In this document: positions 45,959-56,559 of the stretch, one piece after another
How the letters are laid out: every line of letters starts with the position of its first letter
How positions within the stretch are numbered: the first letter of the stretch is position 1
From: Anthostomella pinea
Taxonomy: Eukaryota > Ascomycota > Sordariomycetes > Xylariales > Xylariaceae
Reading direction: 5' to 3'
Length of the DNA stretch: 64,000 nucleotides
Assembly (NCBI GenBank): GCA_963556695.1
Contig: CAUWAG010000018.1
Coordinates: 4,650,001 to 4,714,000, forward strand
Notes under the pieces: generated by a model
The model's input: only the letters and a program-made list of their open reading frames with translations
The model's database searches: none
Told to the model about the DNA's origin: nothing
Translations under genes and position numbers: made by a program

Positions 45959-47506
45959 ATGGCTACCAATACCAACGGCAACTTCGGACAGTCAGGAGAC
46001 GAGACACTCAGCATCGAGGAGCTGCTTGGCAGTAGTTGGCCGACAGTGCTCAAGTCTTGCGTCGAACGCAACTGTGACGGTAACTTTCGCCCCTTTCATA
46101 ACGCCCTCTCCAATGATTCTGGCAATAACTTGCAGGCCAATACCCAGGCATTGGTGATCTTCAACGCGCTCGAAGAGGCTCTGAGTCTTCAGGAGCGAAG
46201 ATAGCGCAGCTCCAGCAGACCGTCACGACGGGCACTGGCGAGTTCCGAGTTCCAGGCACTGCGAGACCAGCTGAACGCTGCTCGTGGACGTATCGATGGC
46301 TTCGAGCAGAATATTGGCATCCTCACGCAGGCCTTCAATCAGGGCATCAAGGGCATGAGCAACAACCCACAGAGGGAACCCTCGTCGTTGGTATCTGACC
46401 CAGCGCTCTTCGACAGAGAGGAGAAAGACGACAAGAAGCGCCGTCGACAGTTCAGGGCATGGTTGAGCAGCGCGCGCATGAAGATCAACGTCGAGACAAG
46501 GAAATACAACACCGAATACAACAAGATCCTGTACGCAGTCTCTCGCCTCGACGGCACCGCGAGGGTGACCACTGATGGGTACCTGGCAAAGATCTACAGC
46601 AACCCTGACAACCCAACGATGTGGGAGTGGCAGGATGTTGACACCTTCTTCGACTGGCTGGAGCGGGCATACGACTCGCACAACCGATCGGGTGACGCCA
46701 GCAGGGAGATGGATGACTTGAAGCAGAAAAACACTGCGTTCAACCTATTCCTTTCTGAGTTCCTGGCACTCGCCAGTGACTTGGGTCTTGACGATAAGGT
46801 GAAGATCGAGAAGCTGAAGAAAAAGGTGAACAACGAGCTACAATCGGCGGTGATCAGCGTGTTTTCCAAGCCCCAGAACGAAGACTTCGACGGTTGGGTG
46901 GAATGCTACCAATCACTGACCGAGAACATTGCCGACTACGCGCACCACACTGGCAACAAGAACCCCTTCGCGAACAACAATCCGTTCAATAATAACAGCA
47001 ATAAGAACAACAACAAGGACAGCAATAACAAGAACAACCAGACGCCTCAGCACCCACCCCAAGCGTAGAACCCAGCGCCAGCAGCAGGTGACCCGATGGA
47101 CCTCGATTTTATTAGACTGCGACGCTTGTCAACCACAGAGAGGCAGAAACGGATTGAGAAGGGTCTGTGCCTGTACTGCGGAGGAGAGGGACACATGAAT
47201 CGAGACTGCCCTGAGGCCCCCCAGCTCCTGCAATCAGCCACTCCCGCGAGAGGCGGCGGATTCAACCTGACGAGACCCGGATCCGCGCCGCCTGGCGGGA
47301 ACCTCCAGGGAGGCGGCAGCAACAACACCAACCCTTTTCGACAGGGCCACACGTCGGACCTTCGGATCAGAGCCATCGGCTGGAGAGGGAACGCGGATGA
47401 CTGGCCAGGGAGCACCGCGAGCACCCCCGGATACAACAACGGATACGGTCAGCAGTACGGCCACAAGGGCAATAGCGATCAACCCTCGAGAGAGTCAAAA
47501 GGTTAG
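45959..47506 (+). pseudogene. Gag of the Gypsy element, interrupted
   Basis: Structural capsid protein of the retrotransposon. One frame from the ATG at 45959 covers an N-terminal helical region, the capsid domain (FRAWLSSARMKIN to WVECYQSLTENIADY), an Asn-rich linker and a CCHC knuckle CLYCGGEGHMNRDC near 47165. In-frame TAG codons occur at 46202-46204 and 47066-47068; around the first, an alternative frame also looks coding, suggesting a shift. Non-functional. Confidence 0.85.
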
Positions 47507-47639
47507 GTCCTGAGGAAAGTCGCCGCCAGGACCTTGACCACGAAGATGTTCCAGATATGGATGTGCTGTACCTCAAATCGGCGAACACGGGCGGGAATTC
47601 TCTCCTGCTGTGTGCGACCGTCTGTCAAGGCGGCCGCGG

Positions 47640-50600
47640 CAAGGTGAATATCGTCACTTTGCTCGATTCAGGGTGTACAGCACTCTCTTTTATGGACACT
47701 ACTTTCGTGCGAGATCATAATTTTGATATTTTATAACTACCAAAACCAAAACAACTTCGCCTTGCTGACGGTAAGCGGAGGAACAACGTCACCGAATTCG
47801 TCGCCGTAACGATGGAGGTGGATGGCCACCTGGAAACCCTGCTGTGCTTCTTGACGGAACTGGGCAACGAGAATCCTCTGATCCTGGGCTTTCCATGGCT
47901 CCAGACGCACAATCCTTCTATTGACTGGCAGACATGCGTAATAACCTTCTGTTCTGACTTCTGCAGGAACAATTACTTCCACGTCCGACCTGTTCAGGTC
48001 AGAGGCGGTAAGAAAGCACCAAACCCAAACCAGCACAGGAAAAAGGTCCAGTTCGCTGAAACTGAACCCCTCCGCGACTGTTCACCTGACGACCTCAAGA
48101 TCTCTTCAGTAGTCTCTTTCGCATGGTTTTGCCGTCAGAAGGGTGTCACGATATCCCGGATCACGGTCGAGCAACTCGAGCAAGCCAGCCTCCCAGAACT
48201 CAAGCCCCTAGAACTCTCCGAACACGACATCCAACAGATCCTGACTACGGAAGGGTCGGCAAAAGAACACAAAGCGAAGCTGGACACTCGGTACCACACG
48301 TTTGTGGACGACATGTTCAACAAACACTTCCTGAACCGGGTCACGGACAAGGATATCGAGAAATACCTCAAGGACAAGGAGCCTGCCACGGTCAACGACA
48401 TCAAGAAGAAGCTGCCACCTGAATACCATGATCTTATCGACGTTTTCCTGCCTTCCGGAGCAACCACTCTGCCCGAACACCGCTCGTACGACCATCATAT
48501 TGATATCGAACCCGGCAAGTCCATACCCAACCTGAAAACGCGTCCCATGTCCCAATCCGAGCTCCGAGTCGTGAAGAAATACCTAGATGACAACATGCAA
48601 AAGAAGTTCATCCGGCCTTCGGAGTTGAGATCAGCAGCACCGCTTCTGCTGGCACGGAAGCCAGGTGGCGGCGTACGAGTCTGCGTCGACTATCGCGGCC
48701 TCAACGACATTACGATCAAGAACAGGTACCCACTTCCACTCATCCGCGAGACGCTCGACGCATTGTCAACGTCCAATATCTTCTCGAAACTGGACGTCAT
48801 AGCAGCGTTCAACCGGATACGGATCGCAGAAGGCGACGAGTGGAAGACGGCCTTCACAACGAGATTCGGCCTTTACAAGACCTTAGTCACACCCTTCGGG
48901 CTCTGTAACGCGCCATCAACCTTCCAGCATTACATCAACGACACACTGTACGAGTTCCTCAATCGATTTGCGTCAGCCTACCTCCACAACATCCTCATAT
49001 ACTCGAAAAACCTCAAGGAGCACAGGAAACAAGTTCGTAAGGTGCTTGAGGCACTGAGGACAGCGAATCTGCACATCGATATTGGGAAGTGCGAGTTCCA
49101 CACAACCAAGACCAAGTACCTCGGCCTCATCATATCCACGGACGGCATCGGCATGGACCCAGAGAAGGTTGACGCGCTGCTTGATTGGGAGAGTCCACGC
49201 AATGTTAAGGACCTCCAGCACTTCCTGGGCTTCGCAAACTTCTATCGACGGTTCATCCGCGGCTTCTCGTCAATTGCGAGACCTCTGACAGGCCGCCTCA
49301 AGACATCAGAACGGTAGGATTAGACCCGCGATTGCTAGACAGCATTCCAGAGCCTTAAGGAGTCTTTCACACGCGCACCAGTCCTCTCGTATTTCCATCC
49401 CGCAAGGCAAACGGTGGTCGAGACGGATGCCTCAGATTGTGCAGCCGGAGGTGTGGTCTCTCAGTATGATGACGATGGAGACTTGCACCCCATCGGCTTC
49501 TATTCGGCCCAACACAAGCCTGCTGAGGCAAATTACGAGATATACACAAGGAACTGATGGCGATCATCAAGGCGCTCGAAGAATGGCAACCAGAGCTCCA
49601 AGGCACAGACGAGCCGTTTGAGATCATCATTGACCACAAGAACTTGCAGTACTTCATAACGACCAAACTTTTGACACAGAGACAGGCTCGTTGGGCGGAG
49701 TTCCTCAGCCAGTTCAACTTCCAGATTGTCTATCGCAGTGACAAACAGTCTGTCAAACCTGATGTGCTCAGCAGACGGCCTGGCGACACACCTGCGAAGT
49801 TTGACACCACGGACTCTCGTGTGGCGGCCAGACAGCAGACAATTCTCCCAGCTTCACGGATATCCACAGGCATGGATCAACAGGACGAGGAGTACTTGTG
49901 CGTGTTGGACACCTCCGAGGACCTCGATAACCTGATCGACATGGCATACAGTACAGACCCGATGGCAAAAAAGGTGGTGAAAGCCTTGCTAATACAGAGA
50001 TCGTGGCCAAAGACCGTGAAATGGTTCATACGAGTGCCATTCGGCGACTGTGAGTTGCGCAATGGCCGCGTTTTTTACCGCGATAAGCTGTTCATTCCGG
50101 AGAACGATCACTTGCGGTCACAGATTGAGTATTGTACACACGCGCTCCCTGCCAGCGGTCACCAAGGAGAAGCGAAAACAACAGAGTTGATCCAGAGAAG
50201 CTACTGGTGGCCAGGAATGTACCGGGAGATCGGAGGCTTCGTAGCAGCCTGTCACACATGCAGGAGGGCTAAGAGCCTCAGGGAGAGTCCTCAAGGCCTG
50301 CTGCATTCACTGACAGTTCCGTACAGGCCCTGGGCCAACATCTCAGTCGACTATATCACTGTGTTACCAGAGTGTACACGTTACGGAACCACATACAAGC
50401 ACATCTTCGTAGTGGTCGGTCCGACCGTCTGACAAAGATGCGTCATTTCGTCCCAGTTGACAAACTGGACGTACCCACGATGGTCGATGCCTTCATCTAC
50501 CGCGTATTCTCTCTCCATGGAGCCCCCAAATTCATCACGTCCGACAGGGGAACGCAGCTCATCTCACAGTTCTGGCAACGACTAGCAGAGCGCCTGGGTG

Positions 50601-51472
50601 CCAGGCTCAAACCCTCGTCAGCGTACCATCCAGCTTCAAACGGACAGACAGAGATCATGAATTCTGTACTTGAGCAATACCTGAGGATTTATATCTCGCT
50701 CGATCAAGACGACTGGGTGGATCACTTGCCCCTCGCGGAGTTCGCTTTGAACAACTCGGTCTCCAGTACCACGAAGTTCTCGCCATTTTTCGCTAATTAC
50801 GGTTGGAACCCACGCCTCGGCATTGAGCCGCCCTCACCATGACCTCCGAACATGTCAAGAGATGAAGCACAGGAATGGGACAAGGCTGACAGGCACGCTG
50901 AACTCATAAAGGATCTACTCGAAGAGCTCCGTCACAACATGACTCGCACACAAAAAGACCACAAAAAATACACGAATATGAAGCAAGGGGATGCCCAAGT
51001 GTACAACGTGGGGGACCTCGTATGGCTCAGCTCCGCGAATATCGTCACTCAGAGACCTTCGAGGAAGCTGAGTGACAAGTGGCTGGGACTATTTGCAGTA
51101 TCACGGACATACAAGCGCGCCTGCGCCCTTGAACTTGATGACTAATTCAACGACATTTTCCCTGTGTTTCACCACTCGCTATTGCGCCCGGTTAAAGAAC
51201 CACGCACGCAGGACCAGGTGGCAATTAACCCAGAGTCTCAGGATGATCAGAAGAACCTCATCATCGTGCCCGACGATAAGGGCCGCCTGCAAAGGAAGTG
51301 GGTATTCGAGAAGGTCACTGACAGCCGTACAGATCGCAAGCAAGGCCTGATGTATCACGTCTTGTGGAGGGACGGGACTGCTTTATGGCAGCCAGCTCGC
51401 AACCTTCAAGGCTGTCACTGGGTGTTGTATGAGTTTCACCAGAGGAATAAGTCCAAACCAAGACCCCCATGA
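47640..51472 (+). pseudogene. Pol of the Gypsy element (protease, RT, RNase H, integrase, chromodomain), interrupted
   Basis: Domains in order: aspartic protease LLDSGC near 47660; reverse transcriptase from ~48530 (PLLLARKPGGGVRVCVDYRG, FSKLDVIAAFNRI, PFGLCNAPSTFQ); RNase H (VETDASDCAAGGVV, then IIIDHKNLQYF near 49625); integrase zinc finger H-H-C-C at 50130-50270, core text TSDRGTQLISQFW and GQTEIMNSVLEQYLRIYI (50540-50700); and a chromodomain near 51290-51455 (VFEKVTDSR...LWRDGTALWQPARNL). The RT active site, normally Y-x-D-D, reads YLHN at 48979-48990, so polymerase activity is lost. Stops and frameshifts occur near 47735, 49315-49345, 49550, 50430, 50840 and 51145. Confidence 0.92.
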
Positions 51473-51660
51473 TGGTACAGGAAGAAGGATGCCCTCGAAC
51501 AGAGGGATTGGCATAAAAGAAGAGAAGAGAGTGAATCAGAGCCAAGTGACGATTCGGACACGGATTCAGATGGGAGCTCCACAGAGAGCGACAATACCAC
51601 TAATTACGATGTTTGAATTGCCTCATTTGCGGACAAATGAGGTTTGGAAGAGGGGAGTAC

Positions 51661-51794
51661 TGTCAGGAAGCATCTAGGAGAACAAAGAACCTTCATATAC
51701 ATATACATGGCCTCCGTGCCTGACTAGTATTGCACCTCTCTGCAGAACAACATACCATTTACCCCCCCCCCACCCATGGTTCGGCCTTGTGACA
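51661..51794 (+). repeat. 3' LTR of the Gypsy element, 134 bp
   Basis: Near-identical to 45323-45451. Differences are CATCTAGG for CATCCAGG, CATATACA for CATGTACA, and a 5-base longer C-rich run. Confidence 0.93.
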
Positions 51795-51799
51795 CATTA

Positions 51800-52075
51800 T
51801 TGCGCAACTAGATAAAGATGGTATATGTATATATCTAACTTGAACTGCCATGCAATCGAGCGTAAGTTCAGTCAGAAATGCCAGGAGGTGAATTGGAGCA
51901 ATTCAAGGACACAAGTCTTAAAGAAAAAGAAAAGTCATATTATTATAACATATAAATCATAGCTATATGTAACCTTAAGTTTGCTTAGTTTATAATAATA
52001 TAATATTACTAAGTTTTTCATCGACTGGTAATACTACCTTATATTTAAAACCTGCTAATCGATCTCAACCTTAAA
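51800..52075. other. AT-rich DNA between the Gypsy element and the pogo right end
   Basis: No coding content. Probably mutated pogo interior or intergenic DNA. Confidence 0.4.
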
Positions 52076-52307
52076 CTATGCGGCGTTGTGGTGTTTGCGG
52101 CAACACTGGCCATAATACGGAAACTTGTACAATAGAGATAGAAACGTCTGAAGAGGAATCCGATTTGTTAGATTGAATTCAATGCGTTGTGATTAAGTTA
52201 TTTGACATGTTGGTTGGACGGTTGATAAAAGTGTCCCGCTCGCTTGTGTGTCCTGCTCGCTTGTGTGTCCTGCTCGCTTGTGTGTCCTGCTCGCTTGTGA
52301 CCTACGT
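52076..52307 (+). mobile_element. pogo/Fot1-type DNA transposon, right end with transposase C-terminal zinc knuckle
   Basis: Positions 52078-52176 encode a short CCHC knuckle, RRCGVCGNTGHNTETC, followed by an acidic Ser-Glu tail and a stop, as at the C-terminus of many fungal pogo-type transposases. Four 17-bp subterminal repeats follow, then the terminus, which on the minus strand reads ACGTAGGTCACAAGCGAG right after a TA (52308-52309). This mirrors the left end at 40232. Orientation is consistent with the left fragment. Confidence 0.78.
52231..52298. repeat. Four tandem 17-bp repeats at the pogo right end
   Basis: Unit GTGTCCTGCTCGCTTGT, four copies, the first with a C at position 7. Two diverged copies of the same unit in inverted orientation follow the left terminus at 40240-40273. 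They are probably transposase-binding sites. Confidence 0.85.
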
Positions 52308-52309
52308 TA

Positions 52310-52858
52310 CGAACTTTAATTGTACATATTGCGTTACGTCTTCTAATATTAAAAAAGGACTATTCATATTACTTTTAAAGTTAAAAGGAGTAAAAACGAG
52401 ATAAACTGTTACGCTTTAAGAACAAAACGAGAAATAATTGATGCCGTAATGATTACATTTAAAGACAAATTGAACGGATTTTTTTAATATTTTCATGCTT
52501 ATATTTTTATTTATAAAGAGCTTATTTAACGTAATTAGGAAAGAAATTAAACCGTTGTAAAATATATTAAAATATAGCAAAATATACATTTTAAATAAGT
52601 TTTGATAAAATATTAGTATTAGTTATCTATTTTATACGGTTAAATAAAGTAATTAGTAAAAGTAAACTTAAAATATATATATTAAATATTACGATTAGAT
52701 TTATTAAGGAAGTAAGGAAAGATACCACCCGGCTGTTTAAAGGAAAAGTATCATCTATCGTATTAAAATCTATAACAGTATCAGTATCTAACTATCACAA
52801 GGGTAAGACGTCTAGGGTGCATGTCAGGTATTCGCTCGGACGTAGATTTTATATTATT
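52310..52858. other. AT-rich intergenic DNA
   Basis: No gene or repeat recognised. Composition returns to normal near 52780. Confidence 0.4.
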
Positions 52859-53294
52859 TCAGGGTCGACCTATACGGAGAGTGGGGATGCCCTTAACCAA
52901 CCTCATAAACCCGTATGTGATCATGTCCTTGTGGAAATCATCCTTACAATCAGCTTCGCATTCCTTAAGTTCTTCCCTAACAGCCTTAATATCCTCCGTC
53001 GCTTTTTCAGGATCGATCTTTCCTGCTTTTAGATTTTTCTTGATTTCGTGGCGCTCCTTGTTTTCGATCTCAGAACAGATTTCCTCGCACTCTCCACACG
53101 CACTCTCAAGATCTTCTTTGGACTCGCCGCGCGCTTGGATATGCTGCTTCTGAGGCGCTTACGTTAGTTCTTTCTCGTGTAACAACTGCCTGGGGCTGGC
53201 TCTTGTTGGAGTTACCTACCTCTTGGCCTAGAGGGTTTCCGAGAACCCCAAGCGCAGAAAGGGCGATAATGAGAGTGGTCTGGAACCTCTTGAT
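52859..53294 (-). CDS. Small secreted four-cysteine-type protein, no ATG at the expected start
   Basis: Unknown family. On the minus strand, 53294-53220 encodes a clear signal peptide (KRFQTTLIIALSALGVLGNP). A 70-nt intron follows (GTAGGT donor, CTAAC branch site, CTCAG acceptor; 53219-53150), then 53149-52859 encodes 96 residues to a TGA. The mature part is highly charged and helical, with cysteines in CGECEEIC and, ~45 residues later, CEADC: a CxxCxxxC plus CxxxC pattern. The frame and splicing are intact throughout, but the codon where Met is expected (53294-53292) is ATC, and no in-frame ATG precedes it before a stop. Either the start was recently lost, translation begins at a non-AUG codon, or an upstream exon supplies the start. 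The size and secretion signal suggest an effector-like protein; that is inference. Confidence 0.62.
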
Positions 53295-53727
53295 GTTGGT
53301 GGTTGTTGGTGGTGGTGGTGATGCTGGTGATGCTGGTGATGAAATAAGAATCTAGAGGGGGTTGAGATGGTTCTTATAACCAAACATACATGTACGTATA
53401 CTCAAGGTTAATGTCATCATCACAACTAGGTCAGCGCCGCCACATATTTGTTGGGATATAATGACCATTCTCCACATTCGCCAGCTACGAGGGCCCGGAA
53501 TCACCGTAACGTAGGAGCACTTCGTCTTAGCGAAACATGGCACGATGGGTCAAATGGTTAGAATTAGATCTCCCTCGGTATTAGAATCTCCTGGGCTAGC
53601 CGTGACGTGAGATGCAATGGTCCTCCCACAGTGCAACCACCTACCGAACCTATTGCTTGCTACTTTTACCGAACGCTTGATAGGTACAAGTGGCGAGAAG
53701 CCCACTGGGAGTCACCGAGAATCAGTA
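53295..53727. other. Upstream region of the small secreted protein gene
   Basis: A GGT/GAT-rich run (53295-53340) flanks the gene start. A tRNA A-box-like string near 53548 lacks a B box. No gene supported. Confidence 0.4.
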
Positions 53728-53905
53728 TAGGTGCCTAAAAAGGTGATGGTCAGCGGCTTCACATGTAGGGGAGCATCGGTTCGTATATAATGGTAACTGC
53801 TACGTTGATACATCACGAAAAGTGTTCATTACTCAAAGTTCTATTCACTGTCTTGAGTGGTCCCCGTTACGTGAAACCGCTAACTGTTACAACTATAGAC
53901 ACATC
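53728..53905. mobile_element. MITE copy 1, 178 bp, TA target duplication
   Basis: Inverted ends of about 35 bp share GTTAGCGG(T/C)TTCAC blocks: left TAGGTGCC...GGTCAGCGGCTTCAC, right (minus) GATGTGTC...CAGTTAGCGGTTTCACG. TA lies on both sides. It aligns without gaps to the ends of the adjacent copy 2 but has a different, shorter centre. No coding capacity. Confidence 0.72.
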
Positions 53906-53913
53906 TATACTTA

Positions 53914-54116
53914 CAGGTGTCAAGGATGGTAATGGTTAGCGGTTCCTCGTATATATATAATGGTAATAGGTAGAACTTTACGCGATGGGAACTTTCTCGT
54001 AGAATCGTCTTAAAAGAACTTTTATAAGAACTTTCATAGGAACTTTCTTGTAAGAACGTCATTGTTAGGTATATTTCTTACGTGGAACCGCTAACCATTA
54101 CCATCCTGGACACCTG
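53914..54116. mobile_element. MITE copy 2, 203 bp, TA target duplication
   Basis: Near-perfect inverted ends: CAGGTGTCAAGGATGGTAAT and, on the minus strand, CAGGTGTCCAGGATGGTAAT, both continuing into GGTTAGCGGTTCC. TA flanks at 53912-53913 and 54117-54118. The centre holds a run of diverged AGAACTTT(C/T) repeats. TA duplication suggests mobilisation by a Tc1/mariner-type transposase. Confidence 0.85.
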
Positions 54117-54118
54117 TA

Positions 54119-54678
54119 GGAGTTGACAGTGGAGGGGATAGAACTTACTCAGCCTCAAGCGGGTCCAACAACTCACCGAACACCATGTCCACATATTCCA
54201 AGGATGGTGTGAGAGAAAAAGCGGATGGCAACAGGGCTCGAGTCCAAAAGCAAGCGCCGACATATCTACCGTGTGGCCTGTTCCCGTATTCCCGTATACG
54301 TGTCTTGTCTTGTCGTGCTGCGCCGTGCCGCGTGTGACAACCCTTGCCTTCCTTATCGATGAGCTTGAGTTGTATCTACCTAGGTATTGAGGCGACACTA
54401 TGTATAAAACTCACGATTCCATCTTGGCCGAGATCAATCAATGTCACAGCTGCGCGATGGATGCGGGCTCAGTCTCAGCATGCTTCCGATCAGACATGCG
54501 CTTTCAGTGGCGCTTTGGGCTGCTCTTCATGTTGTGGCGGCTGGGCCCTGTGCTCCTTTTGGTGGGCCACCGAACTTTCATTGTACCCAGCTGGCACTTT
54601 TCAGCATCTTGGCCATTAGAAGGGTCACGTCATGGCAGGAACTTCCTCGCGGCTTCGCCGGGTGGAGGCAAGACGCTG
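54119..54678. other. Intergenic DNA, no supported gene
   Basis: Plus-strand open frames here run into the antisense strand of the 2EXR gene and are shadows of it. Confidence 0.4.
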
Positions 54679-55842
54679 TCAATGATCCCATTGCCACATG
54701 TCCACGACCTGCTTCATGGCCTTTGATTCGCATGCCTGACACAACCAATCCCCACGGTCATCGTAGGAATTATTGCAATTCCGCTCATCGCACAGAGCCC
54801 TCCCGATCGAACTCACGCAGAGATGACGAACACCACGCTGCTCAAGCCGACCGGAAGCTGCACGCAGCAGATTCCGAAAGCGAAGCCACTGAACGTCGTC
54901 TTCTCCGTTGGCAGCCGCCGAACCTTCGCCGAGTTCGTTGTCGGGCACTGGGCCATTCCCTGACCCACGGAGAATCTCAGATTGTCTGTCACACTTCAAG
55001 ACGTTATGAAGCTGACGGACGTAAAATGGCCAAACCCCCGTTACCTCCAGGACGTCGCTATCAAAATATCCGTGCTCAGGAAGGTCGACCCTCGACAGCG
55101 GATCCAACGGCACAAGAACTCGTTTCAGCCCGTAAAGGGTTGACAGGGCTCTGAAATAGGGTTGGTCCGTGACCAGCAACTTACTCGGAGACAGAATGAC
55201 GTTTCTGATCCCATTCAGTGCAAGCAGCTCCGGCTGTTTGAAAAGGATCGGCACAGCCCGCTCAGCTGCTTCCGTAAGCCCATCTGAAGCGCTGGACAGA
55301 AGTTCATTCCAGTTGCCATCACGGTCTTTCTCGAGATGAAACAGGTCGTTCTTGTAGTTAACCCAGAAGTGTTTCGTCCTCGTGCCGGAGTACCACAGGA
55401 GTTTGACGCGACGGAACACTCGTGCAGTTACGCGGCGTGACTCGCGATTGACTCGAGACAAGTTCTCAACCTTTACTTCTCTCACTTCTTCATAGCGATA
55501 TGGAATCCACAAGATGCGTAAGGGTGAGTCTTTCGCGGGTTGCAGAGCCCAAGCAAGAGATGTTCCTTGAGGATCGGCTCCCAAGAAGAACTCCCAGATC
55601 AATAGACGGAATTCGATAGGCAGGTCGTTGAATGTTGCTGGTGTATGGTGCATGTCGCAGGTGCGTCTTCTCCAGATGTAGGGAAGAGCTGCGAGCATGC
55701 TCTCGGAGGGACTGGGTATCGTCCCAAGCCCATCATCATCTTCGGGCTTCCACAGGCTCGCGGCAAGCATCTCCGACCTGAAGTAGGAGATGAGCCACTC
55801 AGCCTTGGTGGCCAAGACTGGCGGCTTCGGCTTTTGGTCCAT
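54679..55842 (-). CDS. 2EXR-domain protein
   Basis: 387 aa, single exon. The 2EXR domain, an F-box-like fungal module of unknown biochemical role, begins at about residue 71 with FNDLPIEFRLLIWEFFLG. It continues through the usual pattern of a conserved Arg/Asn-containing helix (LSRVNRESRRV) and an aromatic WVNYKNDLFHL segment. The C-terminal half is not conserved in my recognition and ends CQACESKAMKQVVDMWQWDH; it contains Cys pairs (CDERNC, CQAC) that could form a small zinc site. Such proteins are strongly expanded and variable in Pezizomycotina. No signal peptide. Confidence 0.8.
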   Translation of the reverse strand: MDQKPKPPVLATKAEWLISYFRSEMLAASLWKPEDDDGLGTIPSPSESMLAALPYIWRRRTCDMHHTPATFNDLPIEFRLLIWEFFLGADPQGTSLAWALQPAKDSPLRILWIPYRYEEVREVKVENLSRVNRESRRVTARVFRRVKLLWYSGTRTKHFWVNYKNDLFHLEKDRDGNWNELLSSASDGLTEAAERAVPILFKQPELLALNGIRNVILSPSKLLVTDQPYFRALSTLYGLKRVLVPLDPLSRVDLPEHGYFDSDVLEVTGVWPFYVRQLHNVLKCDRQSEILRGSGNGPVPDNELGEGSAAANGEDDVQWLRFRNLLRAASGRLEQRGVRHLCVSSIGRALCDERNCNNSYDDRGDWLCQACESKAMKQVVDMWQWDH

Positions 55843-55990
55843 CTCAGAGGATCAGAGGTTTGGTCGGGGAGGTTATGTGTCCGTGGCTTTTGGGTGCATC
55901 GGTGACGGTAGCTGTGGCTGGGAGAGGTAACTTATTGGGACTTGTGCCAGTCGAAAGACGACGTCGTCTCTCAAATAGGTACTCAAGATC

Positions 55991-56152
55991 GGGCTGTGCC
56001 TTCGTGGTAGCGCCTTCCAGGAGGGTGATCAATCACAAGGCTTGGTTGTGATTTGTCTGTCTTCTGAGAGTTGCTTAGATTAAGTCAGGATGGGAGCTGG
56101 GCCCATCCGAGATGTATCTATATACCTACTTAAGTACAGCTGAAAGGTACCT
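55991..56152. repeat. Diverged direct repeat, copy 1
   Basis: Shares TGTGCCTT...TGGTAGC, AATCACAAG, and CATCCGAGATGTATCTA(T/A)ATACCTA with 56560-56714, ending GAAAGGTACCTG / GTGAGGTACCTG. Copies are about 570 bp apart and roughly two-thirds identical by eye. Confidence 0.65.
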
Positions 56153-56559
56153 GTTGCCTTCAGCATTGTCCCAGGCAACCTTCGATGGGACAATTACTGG
56201 AAGACAGTGAAGACGACTGAATGCCAGTGGATGGGTCCACAGGACAAATACTGCGCCTTTACGACACTCCAACTGCTGCCTATGAAAGTCTCTTAGGCTT
56301 TCATGCAATAGTTATCAGTGCGCCTTTATTCTAAGGACATGACTGAAGCCAGGCTCCGAGCATTGAATCGTTTCCAGACAAGGCCACTTTTTGTTAGAGC
56401 CCTTTCATAAGAAAATCAAATGTGCTAACACGTTCCAGATGCACAGCTTGACAGGAAGTTCATTGCTTGAAGCTAAAGTTTCACTAAGTCGTTGCGAACG
56501 TGGAAGTGAATGAAGTTCTACTGCCATTTCAAAAGAAGCTGTCACGCGATCCATGCTCG

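Larger units (their letters stand above)
45323..51794 (+). mobile_element. Ty3/Gypsy chromovirus, complete insertion, TSD CATTA, coding region decayed
   Basis: LTR-bounded element of 6472 bp with a perfect 5-bp duplication CATTA at 45318-45322 and 51795-51799. Gene order Gag, protease, reverse transcriptase, RNase H, integrase, chromodomain is that of Ty3/Gypsy chromoviruses. GC content is normal, unlike the Copia copy. LTRs differ by two transitions and a C-run length change, so the insertion is recent, yet Gag-Pol carries several stops and shifts. No obvious tRNA primer-binding site follows the 5' LTR. A purine-rich GGAAGAGGGGAGTAC precedes the 3' LTR. Confidence 0.95.

Noticed and set aside
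30464..52307. A Starship-type giant mobile element
   Set aside because: No tyrosine-recombinase captain (DUF3435-type) sequence is visible; the structures present are explained by hAT-like, pogo and LTR elements.
53536..53600. tRNA A-box-like GGTCAAATGGTTAGAAT
   Set aside because: No B box or acceptor stem follows.
54441..55154. Plus-strand frame of 237 codons
   Set aside because: Antisense shadow of the 2EXR gene, whose frame is longer and carries the domain.
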